The notes under the pieces are model-generated. The model made no database searches. It saw only the letters and a list, made by a program, of their open reading frames with translations, and was not told the DNA's origin. From NCBI RefSeq assembly GCF_002287885.2, contig NZ_CP016768.2, forward strand, positions 62,001-126,000: a stretch of DNA of 64,000 nt, written 5' to 3'. The stretch's first letter is position 1. Each line of letters opens with the position of its first letter. Made by a program: the position numbers and the translations under genes. The stretch is from Candidatus Nanopelagicus limnes. Lineage in GTDB: Bacteria; Actinomycetota; Actinomycetes; Nanopelagicales; Nanopelagicaceae. Positions 8,861-19,056 of the stretch are shown in pieces.

Positions 8861-10297
8861 ATGCTTATCTTTATGCAACTTTCTACCCAGCTCTATATTG
8901 ATGGTAAATGGGTTAATGGCGCATCAACCATGCCAGTCACAGATCCATCTGATGAATCAGTAATTGCTAATGTTCAAATTTCATCAGAAGAACAATGCAT
9001 TGAGGCTGTAGATGCAGCTCACCGAGCATTTAAAGGTTGGGCAAAGACGGCGCCTCGTGTGCGTGGTGAAATCTTGCGCAAAGCATTTGAAATTATGGTG
9101 GCAGAGGCTGATCGATTAGCTGAGATTATTTCAAGAGAAAATGGCAAAGTATTAAGTGATGCTAAGGGTGAGGTTTTATACGCTGCAGAGTTTTTTAGAT
9201 GGTTCTCAGAAGAGACAGTACGTATAAATGGTGAGTTTAGAACATCACCAAGCGGCGATAAGAGAATTATTGTTACAAAGCAGCCAATTGGTGTTTCCCT
9301 TTTAATTACACCCTGGAATTTTCCAGCTGCGATGGCGACTAGAAAGATTGGACCGGCGCTCGCTGCTGGCTGCACAGTCATTCTTAAACCAGCAGGTGAA
9401 ACTCCTCTGACAGCTCTAGCAATAATTGAAATATTGGAGCGTGCTGGTGTTCCAGCAGGTGTTGTCAATTTAATTTTGCCATCCCCAACTGGTCCTGCAA
9501 TTGCAAAGATTTTAAAGGATCCAAGGGTTGTTAACTTATCTTTCACGGGATCAACTGAGGTTGGTCGAATACTTCTTAAAGAAGCAGCTGATCGTGTCAT
9601 CAGATGCTCAATGGAGTTAGGTGGAAATGCGCCTTTCTTAGTTTTATCGGACGCTAATGTTGATGATGCGGTCGCTGGCGCACTTCTGGCAAAGATGCGT
9701 AATGGCGGAGCAGCTTGCACAGCTGCCAATAGATTTTATGTTGCTAAAGAGATTGCAAATGATTTCACTGAAAAACTTACTAAAGCAATGGGTGGCTTAA
9801 AGATGGCACCTGGCACATCATCTGGCGCCCAATTAGGGGCAAGTGTTTCAGTTAAAGAGCGCAATAAAATTGCAGAGTTAGTTGATTCATCTGTAGCTGC
9901 GGGTGGGGATGTTAAAACTGGTGGAAAATCGCCAGTGGGCGCTGGTGCTTTTTACCCGGCAACTGTTTTATCTGTTAAAAACGATAATCCAATTTTGGCG
10001 CAGGAGATATTTGGGCCGGTAGCGCCAATTGTTGTTACAAATTCAGATGAGGAAGCAATCGAACTTGCTAACGCAACAGAGTTTGGTTTGATTGCATATG
10101 TTTATTCCTCTGATTTAAAACGAGCTATGAAGGTGGCAGAATCTTTAGAGTCTGGAATGGTGGCAATTAATAAAGGTGTTATTTCAGATCCAGCCGCGCC
10201 ATTTGGTGGCTTTAAGCAATCAGGTTTGGGCCGTGAAGGTGGTTTTGCCGGCATTGAAGAATTTTTAGAGACTAAATATATTGGCGTTGAGATTTAA
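8861..10297 (+). CDS. NAD(P)-dependent aldehyde dehydrogenase, succinate-semialdehyde type
   Basis: A class of ALDH that oxidises an aldehyde to its acid; closest in pattern to GabD-type succinate-semialdehyde dehydrogenase. Catalytic residues are visible: Asn154 (PWNFP), Glu252 (MELGGNAP) and Cys286 (GGAACTAANR, where most family members have GQxC). Length 478 is normal. ATGs at 8861 and 8873 are both possible; AAAACT lies six bases before 8861, resembling the leaderless promoters elsewhere in the window. No gabT or other GABA gene is nearby, so the substrate is inferred only. Confidence 0.85.
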   Translation: MLIFMQLSTQLYIDGKWVNGASTMPVTDPSDESVIANVQISSEEQCIEAVDAAHRAFKGWAKTAPRVRGEILRKAFEIMVAEADRLAEIISRENGKVLSDAKGEVLYAAEFFRWFSEETVRINGEFRTSPSGDKRIIVTKQPIGVSLLITPWNFPAAMATRKIGPALAAGCTVILKPAGETPLTALAIIEILERAGVPAGVVNLILPSPTGPAIAKILKDPRVVNLSFTGSTEVGRILLKEAADRVIRCSMELGGNAPFLVLSDANVDDAVAGALLAKMRNGGAACTAANRFYVAKEIANDFTEKLTKAMGGLKMAPGTSSGAQLGASVSVKERNKIAELVDSSVAAGGDVKTGGKSPVGAGAFYPATVLSVKNDNPILAQEIFGPVAPIVVTNSDEEAIELANATEFGLIAYVYSSDLKRAMKVAESLESGMVAINKGVISDPAAPFGGFKQSGLGREGGFAGIEEFLETKYIGVEI

Positions 10298-10306
10298 TAA
10301 ATCTGG

Positions 10307-10391
10307 CGGAGGATGAGGGATTTGAACCCTCGGTAGGTTGCCCTACACACGCTTTCCAAGCGTGCGCACTCGGCCGCTATGCGAATCCTCC
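10307..10391 (-). tRNA. tRNA-Ser (anticodon GGA)
   Basis: The minus strand folds as a class II tRNA: acceptor GGAGGAT paired with ATCCTCC, anticodon stem CACGC/GCGTG around the loop TTGGAAA (anticodon GGA), a long variable arm, and the T loop GGTTCAAAT. Discriminator G at 10307. Confidence 0.95.
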
Positions 10392-10408
10392 ATTATTACT
10401 TACAAGGC

Positions 10409-10437
10409 TTAAGGGTATCGGTGGTGATGACTAAGAT
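10409..10437 (+). promoter_or_regulatory. Probable promoter of the SRP RNA
   Basis: TTAAGG (10409-10414) and TAAGAT (10432-10437) are separated by 17 bases, ending nine bases before the first paired base of the RNA. The -35 match to consensus is only partial. Confidence 0.4.
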
Positions 10438-10446
10438 TTACCGTTA

Positions 10447-10534
10447 GATCCCCCGTGCGGCATTAACGTGCCGAACTCCCCCAGGGCAGGAATGCAGCAA
10501 GGGTAGGTGCGCTCTAGTGGGTGTACGGGGGATC
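10447..10534 (+). ncRNA. ffs: Signal recognition particle RNA, small bacterial type
   Basis: The ends GATCCCCCGT and ACGGGGGATC pair to close a hairpin, and the tip carries the conserved Ffh-binding sequence around GGCAGGAATGCAGCAAGGGT, split over 10484-10503. The RNA scaffolds Ffh for co-translational membrane targeting. Location between tRNA-Ser and dnaX is the usual actinobacterial order. Confidence 0.95.
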
Positions 10535-10581
10535 CTATTATTTGCAAGAGTTTTAAATTAACTAAGCAGAGGAGGCGATAA

Positions 10582-12264
10582 ATGTCATTAGCTCTATACC
10601 GCAAATATCGCCCATCAACTTTTGCAGATGTTATTGGTCAAGAGCATGTGACAACTCCACTAAGCAATGCTTTAACCTCAGGACAAATACACCACGCATA
10701 TTTATTTAGTGGACCAAGAGGATGCGGAAAAACATCAAGTGCCAGAATTATGGCCAGATCTTTAAATTGTGAAAAAGGACCAACGCCAAACCCATGCGGG
10801 ACTTGTCGATCATGTAAGGATTTAGTTGCAAATGGACCAGGTTCATTGGATGTTATTGAGTTAGATGCAGCAACACATGGATTAGTAGATGATGCAAGAG
10901 ATTTACGGGATAAAGCTTTTTTTGCACCCGTTCAATCTCGTTACAAGATTTACATTATTGATGAAGCTCACCAATTGGGCCCTGGAGCTGCCAACGCCTT
11001 ACTTAAAGTAGTTGAAGAGCCACCAGCACATGTTTTATTTATTTTTGCTACAACTGAACCCGAAAAATTAATTTCAACAATTAGATCAAGAACTCACCAC
11101 TACCCATTTAGATTAGTTCCACCAGCAATTCTTTCGACCCACTTAGAAAAAGTCTGTGAATCCGAAGGCATCAAGGTAGCAAAGGGTGTTATTCAATTAG
11201 TTGTTAGGGCATCCGGTGGATCAGTCAGAGATGCGCAATCAATCCTTGGCCAATTACTAGCTGGTGCTGGTAGCGATGGTGTTACTTATGAGATTGCAGT
11301 AGCTCTTCTTGGTTACACCGACTCAACCCTTTTGGATGAATCAATTGATTCACTTGCTGCATCTGATTCTGCTTCCCTTTTTAACACAGTTGATCGCGTA
11401 GTTGAATCAGGACAGGATCCTAAAAGATTTGCGCAAGATCTACTTGAGCGCTTGCGTGATTTAATTATTGTAGGAGCAGTTGATGAAAATAACTCACAAG
11501 TATTAGTTCAAATTCCAACTGATCAATTAGATCGCATGCGAACTCAGGCAAAGCTAATTGGTATTGCAAATCTAATTAGATCAGCAGATCTACTTGCTAA
11601 TGGATTAACCCAGATGCGGGGCGCAACACCGCCTAGATTGATTTTGGAGTTAGTTTGTGGACAGATGATGCTGCCGCAGGCAAATGATGCAGCTGTTACT
11701 GCTCGACTTGAAAAGTTGGAGCGCGGAGTAATTAGTGCAGCACCAACTGCTGAAGTTAAAGCTGCAAAGAGTGAGCCGGTTCAAAATACTGTTAAAACCG
11801 AACCAAAGATTGAAGTAAAACCAGCAGCAGCAGTTAAAACTGAACCAGTTAAGGTTGAGAGCAAGCCAACTAACCACAAGCCAAGTGGTGTTGCAGATAT
11901 AGCAACCTTACGCAGATTATGGCCGCAGGTAATTGAAAATGTTAAAGGCAAGCGCCGTCTAACCTGGTCATTACTTGCAACAAGTGCTCAAATACTCTCC
12001 GTAGATGATGAGAGCATAAGCATTGGAATTGTTAACGCAGGAGCACGTGATTCATTTGTTAGGTCAGAAAGTGATGTAATTTTATCTGATGCTTTTGAAG
12101 AGGTTGCCGGAGTTAGACGAAAGATAGTTGCAACAGTTGATACCTCAGTTGCCACCACCACAATGGCAAGAAGTGATGAAGATCCTACGGATGCCAATAT
12201 GCTGACCGGCGCTGATCTGCTAGCTAGTAAATTAGGCGCTAAGGTTATTAAGGAGTCAGACTAA
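10582..12264 (+). CDS. dnaX: DNA polymerase III subunit gamma/tau
   Basis: Clamp-loader ATPase of the replisome. The 560-residue protein has Walker A (GPRGCGKTS), the four-cysteine zinc motif (from LNCEKGPTPNPCGTCRSC), the DEAH box (IIDEAHQLG) and the sensor motif. A lysine/proline/valine-rich linker (about residues 385-430) leads to a tau-like C-terminal domain. AGGAGG sits seven bases before the ATG. I found no A-rich slippery heptamer, so a frameshifted gamma form is not indicated. Confidence 0.96.
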   Translation: MSLALYRKYRPSTFADVIGQEHVTTPLSNALTSGQIHHAYLFSGPRGCGKTSSARIMARSLNCEKGPTPNPCGTCRSCKDLVANGPGSLDVIELDAATHGLVDDARDLRDKAFFAPVQSRYKIYIIDEAHQLGPGAANALLKVVEEPPAHVLFIFATTEPEKLISTIRSRTHHYPFRLVPPAILSTHLEKVCESEGIKVAKGVIQLVVRASGGSVRDAQSILGQLLAGAGSDGVTYEIAVALLGYTDSTLLDESIDSLAASDSASLFNTVDRVVESGQDPKRFAQDLLERLRDLIIVGAVDENNSQVLVQIPTDQLDRMRTQAKLIGIANLIRSADLLANGLTQMRGATPPRLILELVCGQMMLPQANDAAVTARLEKLERGVISAAPTAEVKAAKSEPVQNTVKTEPKIEVKPAAAVKTEPVKVESKPTNHKPSGVADIATLRRLWPQVIENVKGKRRLTWSLLATSAQILSVDDESISIGIVNAGARDSFVRSESDVILSDAFEEVAGVRRKIVATVDTSVATTTMARSDEDPTDANMLTGADLLASKLGAKVIKESD

Positions 12265-12286
12265 GTTTTTGCTTAGTTGAAACTTT

Positions 12287-12886
12287 ATGTATGAAGGAAT
12301 AATTCAAGATTTAATTGATGAGCTAGGACGTCTTCCTGGCGTTGGACCAAAGAGTGCCCAACGTATTGCCTTTCATATTATTCAATCAGATCGTGTTGAT
12401 GTAACTCGCCTTGCTGAAGTATTAAAGACAGTTAAAGAGCGAGTTAAGTTTTGCTCAATTTGTGGAAATATCTCAGAAGAAGAGTTATGCAAGATATGTA
12501 GGGATCCAAGAAGAGATAAGACATCTATTTGTGTTGTTGAAGAAAGCAAAGATGTGCTTGCAATTGAAAAAACGAGAGAGTTTAAAGGTACTTATCATGT
12601 GTTAGGCGGGGCAATTTCGCCAATTGATGGAGTGGGCCCTGAGAACTTAAGAATTAAAGAGTTAATGACTAGATTATCTGAAACAACAATTGGTGAAATA
12701 ATCATTGCTACCGATCCAAACCTTGAAGGTGAAGCAACAGCTACCTATTTGACTAGATTGATCAAACCTTTGGGGATCAAGGTCTCTCGTCTTGCCTCTG
12801 GTCTTCCAGTGGGTGGGGATCTTGAATATGCTGATGAAATTACCCTCGGCAGAGCTTTTGAGGGGCGCAGATCCTACGATAATTGA
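12287..12886 (+). CDS. recR: Recombination protein RecR
   Basis: Works with RecF/RecO in gap repair. The 199-residue protein has the N-terminal helix-hairpin-helix ([15 protein letters not shown]), the C4 zinc finger ([16 protein letters not shown]) and the Toprim domain ([13 protein letters not shown]). It follows dnaX by 22 bases with no Shine-Dalgarno. The ybaB gene that normally sits between dnaX and recR is absent here. Confidence 0.96.
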   Translation: MYEGIIQDLIDELGRLPGVGPKSAQRIAFHIIQSDRVDVTRLAEVLKTVKERVKFCSICGNISEEELCKICRDPRRDKTSICVVEESKDVLAIEKTREFKGTYHVLGGAISPIDGVGPENLRIKELMTRLSETTIGEIIIATDPNLEGEATATYLTRLIKPLGIKVSRLASGLPVGGDLEYADEITLGRAFEGRRSYDN

Positions 12887-12970
12887 TCAATCTCATTATT
12901 TAAGATGTTTAGGCGTCTTAATATTTGAGATAATTCCCAAATTGTCAAGCCTATCCTTCACACTTACCCC

Positions 12971-14242
12971 ATGGGTTTAATCGTGCAGAAGTTTGGTGGC
13001 TCATCGGTTGCCGATGCTGAGGGGCTAAAGCGGGTTGCAAGCCGCATCGTTGCTACTAAAAAATCGGGTCACCAGGTCGTAGTTGTGGTCTCTGCCATGG
13101 GAGATACCACTGATGAATTAATTGATTTAGCCAATCAAGTTTCCCCACTTCCAAATGGACGTGAGTTGGATATGTTGTTAACAGCAGGTGAGCGAATCTC
13201 TATGGCGCTGCTTGCAATGGCAATTTCAAATTTAGGTCATGAAGCAAGATCATTTACTGGTTCTCAAGCTGGAATTATTACAACATCAACTCATGGCAAG
13301 GCAAGAGTTATTGATGTGACACCAGGAAGAATTCAAGAAGCACTAAAAGAAGGTGCGATAGCAATTGTTGCAGGATTTCAAGGAGTTTCACAAGATACAA
13401 ATGACATTACTACTTTAGGTAGAGGTGGATCTGACACAACTGCGGTGGCACTCGCTGCAGCACTTGAAGCAGATGTTTGCGAGATCTACACAGATGTCGA
13501 TGGAATCTTCTCAGCCGATCCAAGAGTTGTTCCAGCAGCTAAGAAGTTATCAACTGTTACATATGATGAAATGTTAGAGCTAGCAGCAAGTGGAGCCAAA
13601 GTATTACACCTTCGCTGCGTTGAGTACGCGCGGCGTTTTGATTTACCAATTCATGTTAGATCATCTTTTTCCAACAAGGAAGGAACCTGGGTGGTTAAGG
13701 ATCATCCAGAAGGGGGCGAAATGGAAGCAGCAATAATCGCAGGAATAGCTCATGATAAAAGTGAGGCAAAGGTGACCATAGTTGGAGTGCCAGATAGGGC
13801 GGGTATGGCAGCTGCAATATTTCAAGCAATCGCTGATGCCGACATAAACATCGACATGATTGTGCAAAATGTGTCAGCAGCAGCAACTGGCTTAACAGAT
13901 ATCTCATTCACATTACCAAAAACAGAAGGTGCCAATGCGACAGCTGTGTTAAAGCGCATTCAAGGTGAGATCGGTTTTGCTTCAATTCAATATGATGATC
14001 AGATAGGTAAATTGTCATTAATTGGCGCTGGTATGAGAAGTCATCCAGGAGTTACAGCCACCTTCTTTGCTTGTCTTTCAGAAGCTGGCGTAAATATTGA
14101 AATGATTTCAACATCAGAGATTCGAATCTCAATTGTTTGCAGAAGTTCTGATCTAGAAAAAGGTGTTAAAGCAGCACACACAGCCTTTGATTTAGATGCA
14201 GATCAAATTGAAGCTGTTGTTTATGGAGGAAGTGGACGATGA
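12971..14242 (+). CDS. lysC: Aspartate kinase (alpha subunit, with internal beta start)
   Basis: Phosphorylates aspartate, the first step to lysine, threonine and methionine. The 423-residue protein has the kinase motif KFGGSS at residues 7-12, the central [11 protein letters not shown] loop, and two C-terminal ACT domains (from about residue 265) that normally bind lysine and threonine. CACACT stands six bases before the ATG, echoing the leaderless elements elsewhere. The last four bases overlap asd. Length and layout match the Corynebacterium alpha subunit. Confidence 0.95.
   Translation: MGLIVQKFGGSSVADAEGLKRVASRIVATKKSGHQVVVVVSAMGDTTDELIDLANQVSPLPNGRELDMLLTAGERISMALLAMAISNLGHEARSFTGSQAGIITTSTHGKARVIDVTPGRIQEALKEGAIAIVAGFQGVSQDTNDITTLGRGGSDTTAVALAAALEADVCEIYTDVDGIFSADPRVVPAAKKLSTVTYDEMLELAASGAKVLHLRCVEYARRFDLPIHVRSSFSNKEGTWVVKDHPEGGEMEAAIIAGIAHDKSEAKVTIVGVPDRAGMAAAIFQAIADADINIDMIVQNVSAAATGLTDISFTLPKTEGANATAVLKRIQGEIGFASIQYDDQIGKLSLIGAGMRSHPGVTATFFACLSEAGVNIEMISTSEIRISIVCRSSDLEKGVKAAHTAFDLDADQIEAVVYGGSGR
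13710..14242 (+). CDS. lysC: Internal in-frame start for the aspartate kinase beta (regulatory) subunit
   Basis: An in-frame ATG at 13721 (codon 251) follows AAGGGGG at 13710-13716. Translation from here gives a 173-residue product consisting of the two ACT domains. In Corynebacterium glutamicum the beta subunit starts at practically the same residue, so an alpha2beta2 enzyme is expected. The entry begins at the ribosome binding site. Confidence 0.7.
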
Positions 14243-15285
14243 GCAAAAAACCTTCACTTGCTGTAGTTGGCGCAACTGGGGCTGTTGGCACAGTAATGCT
14301 TGATATTTTATCGAAACGAGAAAATGTATATGGCGAGATTAGATTAATTGCATCTGCGAAAAGTGCTGGTAAAAAACTTACCTGTCGTGGTGAAGAGCTA
14401 ACGGTTGTTGCACTTTCTCCTGAGGCATTTGAAGGAATTGATATTGCAATGTTTGATGTTCCTGATGAGGTTTCTAAAGAGTGGGCACCAATCGCAGCAA
14501 GCAAGGGAGCGGTAGTAGTTGATAACTCTGGTGCGTTTCGAATGGATAAAGATGTGCCATTAGTTGTGCCAGAGGTAAATCCACAAGAGATCAAAAATAG
14601 ACCAAAGGGAATTATCTCTAATCCAAACTGCACCACCCTTTCCATGATCGTTGCTATGGGTGCTTTGCATAGAGAGTATGGATTAAAGGAATTAGTTGTC
14701 GCCTCCTACCAGGCTGCTTCCGGTGCTGGCCAAGGGGGCTTAGATATTTTGCGTGAACAAATAAATTTAGTTGCAAATAAAAGCTTAGGTGATGAAGCAG
14801 GAGATATTAGAAAAGTTGTGAAAGACTTTGGTCCATTTTCAGATCCACTTGCACTTAATGTGATTCCTTGGGCAGGTTCATTAAAAGAGGACGGATACTC
14901 ATCTGAGGAATTAAAGGTTAGAAATGAATCAAGAAAAATCTTGGGGCTTGCAAACCTTAAGGTCTCGGCCACCTGTGTTCGAGTTCCGGTTTTAACAACC
15001 CACTCCCTTGCCGTGCATGCAATTTTTGACAAGGAAGTCTCACGCTCTGTTGCTCAAGAGGTATTAAGAAATGCGGCTGGTGTTGAGTTAGTTGATGATC
15101 CAGAAAACTATAGGTTTCCAACCCCAGCAGATGTTGTTGGCACAGATCCAACTTGGGTTGGACGGGTTAGAAAATCACTTGATGATCCAAATGCAATCGA
15201 GTTATTTGTTTGCGGCGATAATCTGCGAAAGGGTGCAGCGCTTAATACTGCTCAAATTGCAGAGTTGGTTGCGGCCGAGTTTTAA
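14239..15285 (+). CDS. asd: Aspartate-semialdehyde dehydrogenase
   Basis: Reduces aspartyl phosphate to aspartate semialdehyde. The 348-residue protein has the NADPH-binding GATGAVG (residues 11-17), catalytic Cys131 in SNPNCTT, and the conserved GAGQGGL loop. It overlaps lysC by four bases (ATGA), the normal operon in Actinobacteria. No diaminopimelate genes follow. Confidence 0.96.
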   Translation: MSKKPSLAVVGATGAVGTVMLDILSKRENVYGEIRLIASAKSAGKKLTCRGEELTVVALSPEAFEGIDIAMFDVPDEVSKEWAPIAASKGAVVVDNSGAFRMDKDVPLVVPEVNPQEIKNRPKGIISNPNCTTLSMIVAMGALHREYGLKELVVASYQAASGAGQGGLDILREQINLVANKSLGDEAGDIRKVVKDFGPFSDPLALNVIPWAGSLKEDGYSSEELKVRNESRKILGLANLKVSATCVRVPVLTTHSLAVHAIFDKEVSRSVAQEVLRNAAGVELVDDPENYRFPTPADVVGTDPTWVGRVRKSLDDPNAIELFVCGDNLRKGAALNTAQIAELVAAEF

Positions 15286-15297
15286 AAAACCTAACGC

Positions 15298-15303
15298 TAG
15301 GCT
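15298..15303 (+). promoter_or_regulatory. -10 element TAGGCT, leaderless start of the fucose synthase gene
   Basis: TAGGCT, six bases (AAGCAC), then the ATG at 15310. No ribosome binding site is present. Confidence 0.6.
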
Positions 15304-15309
15304 AAGCAC

Positions 15310-16221
15310 ATGACAATTTTGGTAGCTGGCGGTTCTGGTTTAGTCGGCTCAGCAATTGTCAGAGAGCTCAAGCGATTAAATCAAGTCGTTGTGGGAATAT
15401 CTAGTAAAGATGTTGACTTACTAGATCGAGATAAAACTTTTGAGTTTACATCAAACCTTAAACCGACCGCCATTATTGATTGTGCGGCAAAGGTCGGTGG
15501 AATAGGTGGCAATAACTCTTATCCTGTTGAATTTTTATCTCAGAATTTACAAATTCAATCAAATCTTATGGACGCAGCTCATGCAGCTAAGGTTTCAAAA
15601 TTTGTATTCCTAGGTTCTAGTTGTATTTACCCAAGGGATTGCGCTCAACCAATAAAAGAGGAGTATTTATTAACTGGTGAGCTTGAGCAGACAAACTCGG
15701 CTTACGCAGTGGCAAAAATTGCTGGTATTGAATTGATCAAGTCTTATCGCAAAGAGTATGGATATAAGTGGATTTCGGTAATGCCAACAAATATGTATGG
15801 GCCAAATGATAATTTTGATTTAGAAAATGGGCATGTACTACCGGTTCTTATTCGAAAGTTTATTGAGGCAAAGCGATCAGGTAGTGGCAAGGTAATTTTA
15901 TGGGGAAGTGGTTCACCCCTTCGAGAATTTCTGCATGTTGATGATTTAGCCAAGGCAGTTTTACTTTGCATGGATAAATATGATGACTCCAAGCAAATAA
16001 ATGTTGGATCAGGGCAGGAAGTTTCAATCAAGGATTTGGCAGATAAGATCTCGAAAGCAGTTGGATTCAATGGTGAAATAAGTTGGGATTCAAGTAAACC
16101 CGATGGCACAATGAGAAAAGTTCTAGATTCATCCAAGATTGCTAATTTAGGCTGGAAACCACTAATTTCATTAGATCAAGGCATCGCATCCACTGTAGAG
16201 TGGTATCTACAAAATAAGTAA
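15310..16221 (+). CDS. fcl: GDP-L-fucose synthase
   Basis: An epimerase/reductase that turns GDP-4-keto-6-deoxymannose into GDP-L-fucose. The 303-residue short-chain dehydrogenase has GGSGLVGSA at the NADPH site, the family motif SSCIYP, and the catalytic Tyr/Lys in SAYAVAK. It is ten bases upstream of gmd, which makes its substrate. Together they supply GDP-fucose, most plausibly for the fucosyltransferase at 33.4 kb. Confidence 0.93.
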   Translation: MTILVAGGSGLVGSAIVRELKRLNQVVVGISSKDVDLLDRDKTFEFTSNLKPTAIIDCAAKVGGIGGNNSYPVEFLSQNLQIQSNLMDAAHAAKVSKFVFLGSSCIYPRDCAQPIKEEYLLTGELEQTNSAYAVAKIAGIELIKSYRKEYGYKWISVMPTNMYGPNDNFDLENGHVLPVLIRKFIEAKRSGSGKVILWGSGSPLREFLHVDDLAKAVLLCMDKYDDSKQINVGSGQEVSIKDLADKISKAVGFNGEISWDSSKPDGTMRKVLDSSKIANLGWKPLISLDQGIASTVEWYLQNK

Positions 16222-16230
16222 GGAGCCATT

Positions 16231-17223
16231 TTGTCTAAGAAGATTGCATTTATTACCGGTATCACCGGACAAGATGGTTCATATCTAACAGAGTTTCTAC
16301 TTGAAAAAGGTTATGAAGTACACGGACTTATTCGCCGCTCTAGCTCTTTTAATACCGCTCGTATAGATCACATCTACCAAGATCCTCACACACCAAATCC
16401 AAAATTGATTTTGCACTATGGTGATTTAACTGATGGTGTGAATATGACTAATTTGATTCATCAGATTCAACCAACTGAGGTGTATAACTTGGGTGCGCAA
16501 TCTCATGTTCAAGTTTCATTCACTATGCCTCAATACACAGCCCAAGTTGATGCGGTGGGCGCTGTGGCACTCCTTGAATCAATTAGGGCATCTGGTATTA
16601 AATGTCGTTACTACCAAGCAAGCACAAGTGAGCTTTATGGATCAACTCCTCCACCGCAAAATGAGGATTCCGTCTTTAGACCAAGAAGCCCATATGCAGC
16701 AGCAAAGTTAATGGCTTATTGGTCAACAGTTAATTACCGTGAGGCGTATGGAGTGCATGCCACAAATGGAATTTTATTTAATCATGAATCACCTCGTCGC
16801 GGTGAAACATTTGTTACTAGAAAAATAACAAGAGCTGTTGCCAAGATTGCCACCGGTAGTAAAGATAAGTTGTACCTTGGTAATTTAGACGCTGTGCGTG
16901 ACTGGGGATATGCGAAAGAGTATGTCGAATCAATGTGGTTAATGCTTCAGCAAGATAAGCCCAATGATTATGTAGTTGCTACCGGGGTTGGCGCCACTGT
17001 TAAAGATTTCGCTCAAGCAGCCTTTGAACATGTAGGACTTAATTATAAAGATCATGTTGAAGTGGATAAGCGTTATGAAAGACCAACTGAGGTTGATGCG
17101 TTAATCGGTGACCCATCAAAGGCTGAAAAAGTACTGGGCTGGAAGGCGAAAACACATTGGAAAGAGTTAGCAAAGTTAATGGTGGATGCTGATTTAGAAA
17201 AGGCTAAATCAAAATCTAACTAA
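16231..17223 (+). CDS. gmd: GDP-mannose 4,6-dehydratase
   Basis: Makes GDP-4-keto-6-deoxy-D-mannose from GDP-mannose. The 330-residue protein has [10 protein letters not shown] at the NADP site, the TSELYG motif with the catalytic acid, SPYAAAK with the catalytic Tyr/Lys, and the [16 protein letters not shown] stretch characteristic of Gmd. The start is TTG, eight to nine bases after AAGGAG. Confidence 0.96.
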   Translation: MSKKIAFITGITGQDGSYLTEFLLEKGYEVHGLIRRSSSFNTARIDHIYQDPHTPNPKLILHYGDLTDGVNMTNLIHQIQPTEVYNLGAQSHVQVSFTMPQYTAQVDAVGAVALLESIRASGIKCRYYQASTSELYGSTPPPQNEDSVFRPRSPYAAAKLMAYWSTVNYREAYGVHATNGILFNHESPRRGETFVTRKITRAVAKIATGSKDKLYLGNLDAVRDWGYAKEYVESMWLMLQQDKPNDYVVATGVGATVKDFAQAAFEHVGLNYKDHVEVDKRYERPTEVDALIGDPSKAEKVLGWKAKTHWKELAKLMVDADLEKAKSKSN

Positions 17224-17224
17224 T

Positions 17225-18229
17225 TTACTTTCTTAATCCACTTTTTGTGTTTTCAGCGATATGAACTACTGCCACCGCTAATTCAAATACCAATCGGATT
17301 GCAAGAATTACTAAGAAAGTAACAATTACTCCGGCTAATGCCACCATTGGAAATGCTGCATAATCTTGATTTATGCCATATGTTGTTGAAGCATAAATTG
17401 GAATACCCACAGCTGCTAAGCCAATAATAAATAAAAAGTAGAAGGTGTATAGGTAGGAAGCGACTTTTCTAGTTAGATACTCAGATAACTTAAAATCCTT
17501 CATATGCCCAAGTACAGTCTTAATATCCGCTTGCCAACTAATCCAAGCCCAAAGTGAGGCAAGAAGTCCAAGTCCTAATATCAGTAATTTCAAAGCAATT
17601 TGAATGACACCCAAAACTACTAACCAAATTAAACTCTGAGTAACACCTGATGGCAGATCTGAGGCTGCTAGATCGTAATTATCTAATAGTGATCTAACCA
17701 TTCCAATTAGCGCTAACAGATAAATTGTTGCTGAAGCTGTGTAGAAAACTACCTGATGTGTTTTATTAGCAGGAGCTTTTAGGAAATTAACTAAACCTGT
17801 AAGAAGGTTTGCAACCTGAGTTTTTTGAACAATTAAGGTTAAAACCATTGGAATCAGTGCAACAGTTGCAAAAGCTTCAACATATGGAGCCTCCCCAGTT
17901 TTAACAAAAACATTCTTAATCACCTGGGCAAATCCCACTTCATTAGAACGCCAGATATCAGTTAGCCAGACCAGGAAAAAAATACGTGTGACAAAGGCAG
18001 CCACAGTTAAAAAAGCTCGCATCTCAAGGTTTTGGGCAAAAATTGCAAAAAATAGCGCTAAGTAGCTAACTATTAACCAGGTTAGACCAGTTGAGCTAGT
18101 AATGGCAGTAAAGGCATCTTGGTAGTTGGAGTAATCATTAAGTGTGTACCAATAAAAGGTATCTGGAATTACTAGAAGGAGAGTAATTACTAAATATAGG
18201 CGATGTAATTTATTTGAAATTAGATTCAT
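17225..18229 (-). CDS. Polytopic membrane protein with DUF4282-like C-terminus
   Basis: A 334-residue protein with about eight hydrophobic segments and no enzymatic motif. Its C-terminal end (two helices, then RLVFELAVAVVHIAENT) resembles DUF4282, a small actinobacterial membrane domain of unknown function. TAGGCT lies six bases before the ATG, inside the end of the upstream phosphoesterase gene, so it can be transcribed alone. It converges on gmd with a one-base gap. Function unknown. Confidence 0.65.
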   Translation of the reverse strand: MNLISNKLHRLYLVITLLLVIPDTFYWYTLNDYSNYQDAFTAITSSTGLTWLIVSYLALFFAIFAQNLEMRAFLTVAAFVTRIFFLVWLTDIWRSNEVGFAQVIKNVFVKTGEAPYVEAFATVALIPMVLTLIVQKTQVANLLTGLVNFLKAPANKTHQVVFYTASATIYLLALIGMVRSLLDNYDLAASDLPSGVTQSLIWLVVLGVIQIALKLLILGLGLLASLWAWISWQADIKTVLGHMKDFKLSEYLTRKVASYLYTFYFLFIIGLAAVGIPIYASTTYGINQDYAAFPMVALAGVIVTFLVILAIRLVFELAVAVVHIAENTKSGLRK

Positions 18230-18235
18230 TGTTAG

Positions 18236-18241
18236 AGCCTA
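18236..18241 (-). promoter_or_regulatory. -10 element TAGGCT, leaderless start of the membrane protein
   Basis: Minus strand: TAGGCT, six bases (CTAACA), then the ATG at 18229. Confidence 0.55.
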
Positions 18242-18243
18242 CC

Positions 18244-19056
18244 TTAAGCAATTAATGTAATTAGTGAGACTTCAGGCGGGCAAGCAAATCTAATTGGCGC
18301 AAAAGGGCTCATACCCATACCAGCTGAAACATTAAGCCAAGGTTCATCATTTACCTTGGTAACTCCACGAGATCGCCAATTTTCTAAATCACAATTTGTA
18401 GTAAGTGATTTACTCCCCCCCGGCCAAGGCAATCTAATCTGACCACCATGGGTGTGGCCTGTAAAAATTAAATCTAATTTATCCTGCGCCATCCCAGCAA
18501 GAACTCTTTCATATGGTGCATGGGTTACACCAATTGCAATATCTGCAGTTTTACTCACTCTTCCTTCAACCTTTCGATAATCATCTAACTCTAAGTGAGC
18601 ATCATCTGTACCACGTGCTTCAATTACAACACCATTGACCTTTAACTTAACTTTATTGTGATTTAAATCTTGCCATCCTCGTTTTGTTAGCTGTTTTTGC
18701 AATCTCTGCCATGGCAACTTTTCACCTAACTTGCGCTCACCATTATCTTTTCTTAAGTAAGAAAAGGGATTTTTAAAACTAGGTGCGTAGTAATCATTAG
18801 AGCCAAAGACAAATAAACCTGGTAGATCAAGAAGCTCGTCCAGCGCGTTAAGTGCAATATCAACCCCATCTTTGTGGGCTAAAAAATCACCTGTGCTAAT
18901 AACTAAATCAGGCTTTAAATGAATAAATGTTTTGATATCTGCAATCTCGCGTTTATTTCTAGGGTGCAGATGAAGATCTGAAAAATGCAGGACTCTAATT
19001 GGTTTAGTACCCTTAGGGAGCAGGGGCAGGGTAGAGGTGCGCACTTTGTATGCCAT
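18244..19056 (-). CDS. Calcineurin-like metallophosphoesterase
   Basis: A 270-residue protein with the metal-binding blocks FSDLHLHP, STGDFL, GSNDYY (usually GNHD), GVTHAP and FTGHTHGGQIR. It resembles the YkuE/YaeI-type phosphoesterases adjacent to GatB/YqeY genes in Actinobacteria; the substrate is unknown (phospholipid or cyclic nucleotide hydrolysis are options). ATGs at 19062 and 19056 are possible. TATCTT stands nine bases before 19056, the same geometry as glnR, so I prefer 19056. Confidence 0.88.
   Translation of the reverse strand: MAYKVRTSTLPLLPKGTKPIRVLHFSDLHLHPRNKREIADIKTFIHLKPDLVISTGDFLAHKDGVDIALNALDELLDLPGLFVFGSNDYYAPSFKNPFSYLRKDNGERKLGEKLPWQRLQKQLTKRGWQDLNHNKVKLKVNGVVIEARGTDDAHLELDDYRKVEGRVSKTADIAIGVTHAPYERVLAGMAQDKLDLIFTGHTHGGQIRLPWPGGSKSLTTNCDLENWRSRGVTKVNDEPWLNVSAGMGMSPFAPIRFACPPEVSLITLIA

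Noticed and set aside
11140-11900. Programmed frameshift in dnaX
   Set aside because: No A-AAA-AAG-type slippery heptamer with a downstream stem was found.
12942-12964. Full -35/-10 promoter before lysC (TTGTCA and CACACT)
   Set aside because: The spacing is 11 bases, too short for a normal promoter; only the -10-like hexamer is plausible.
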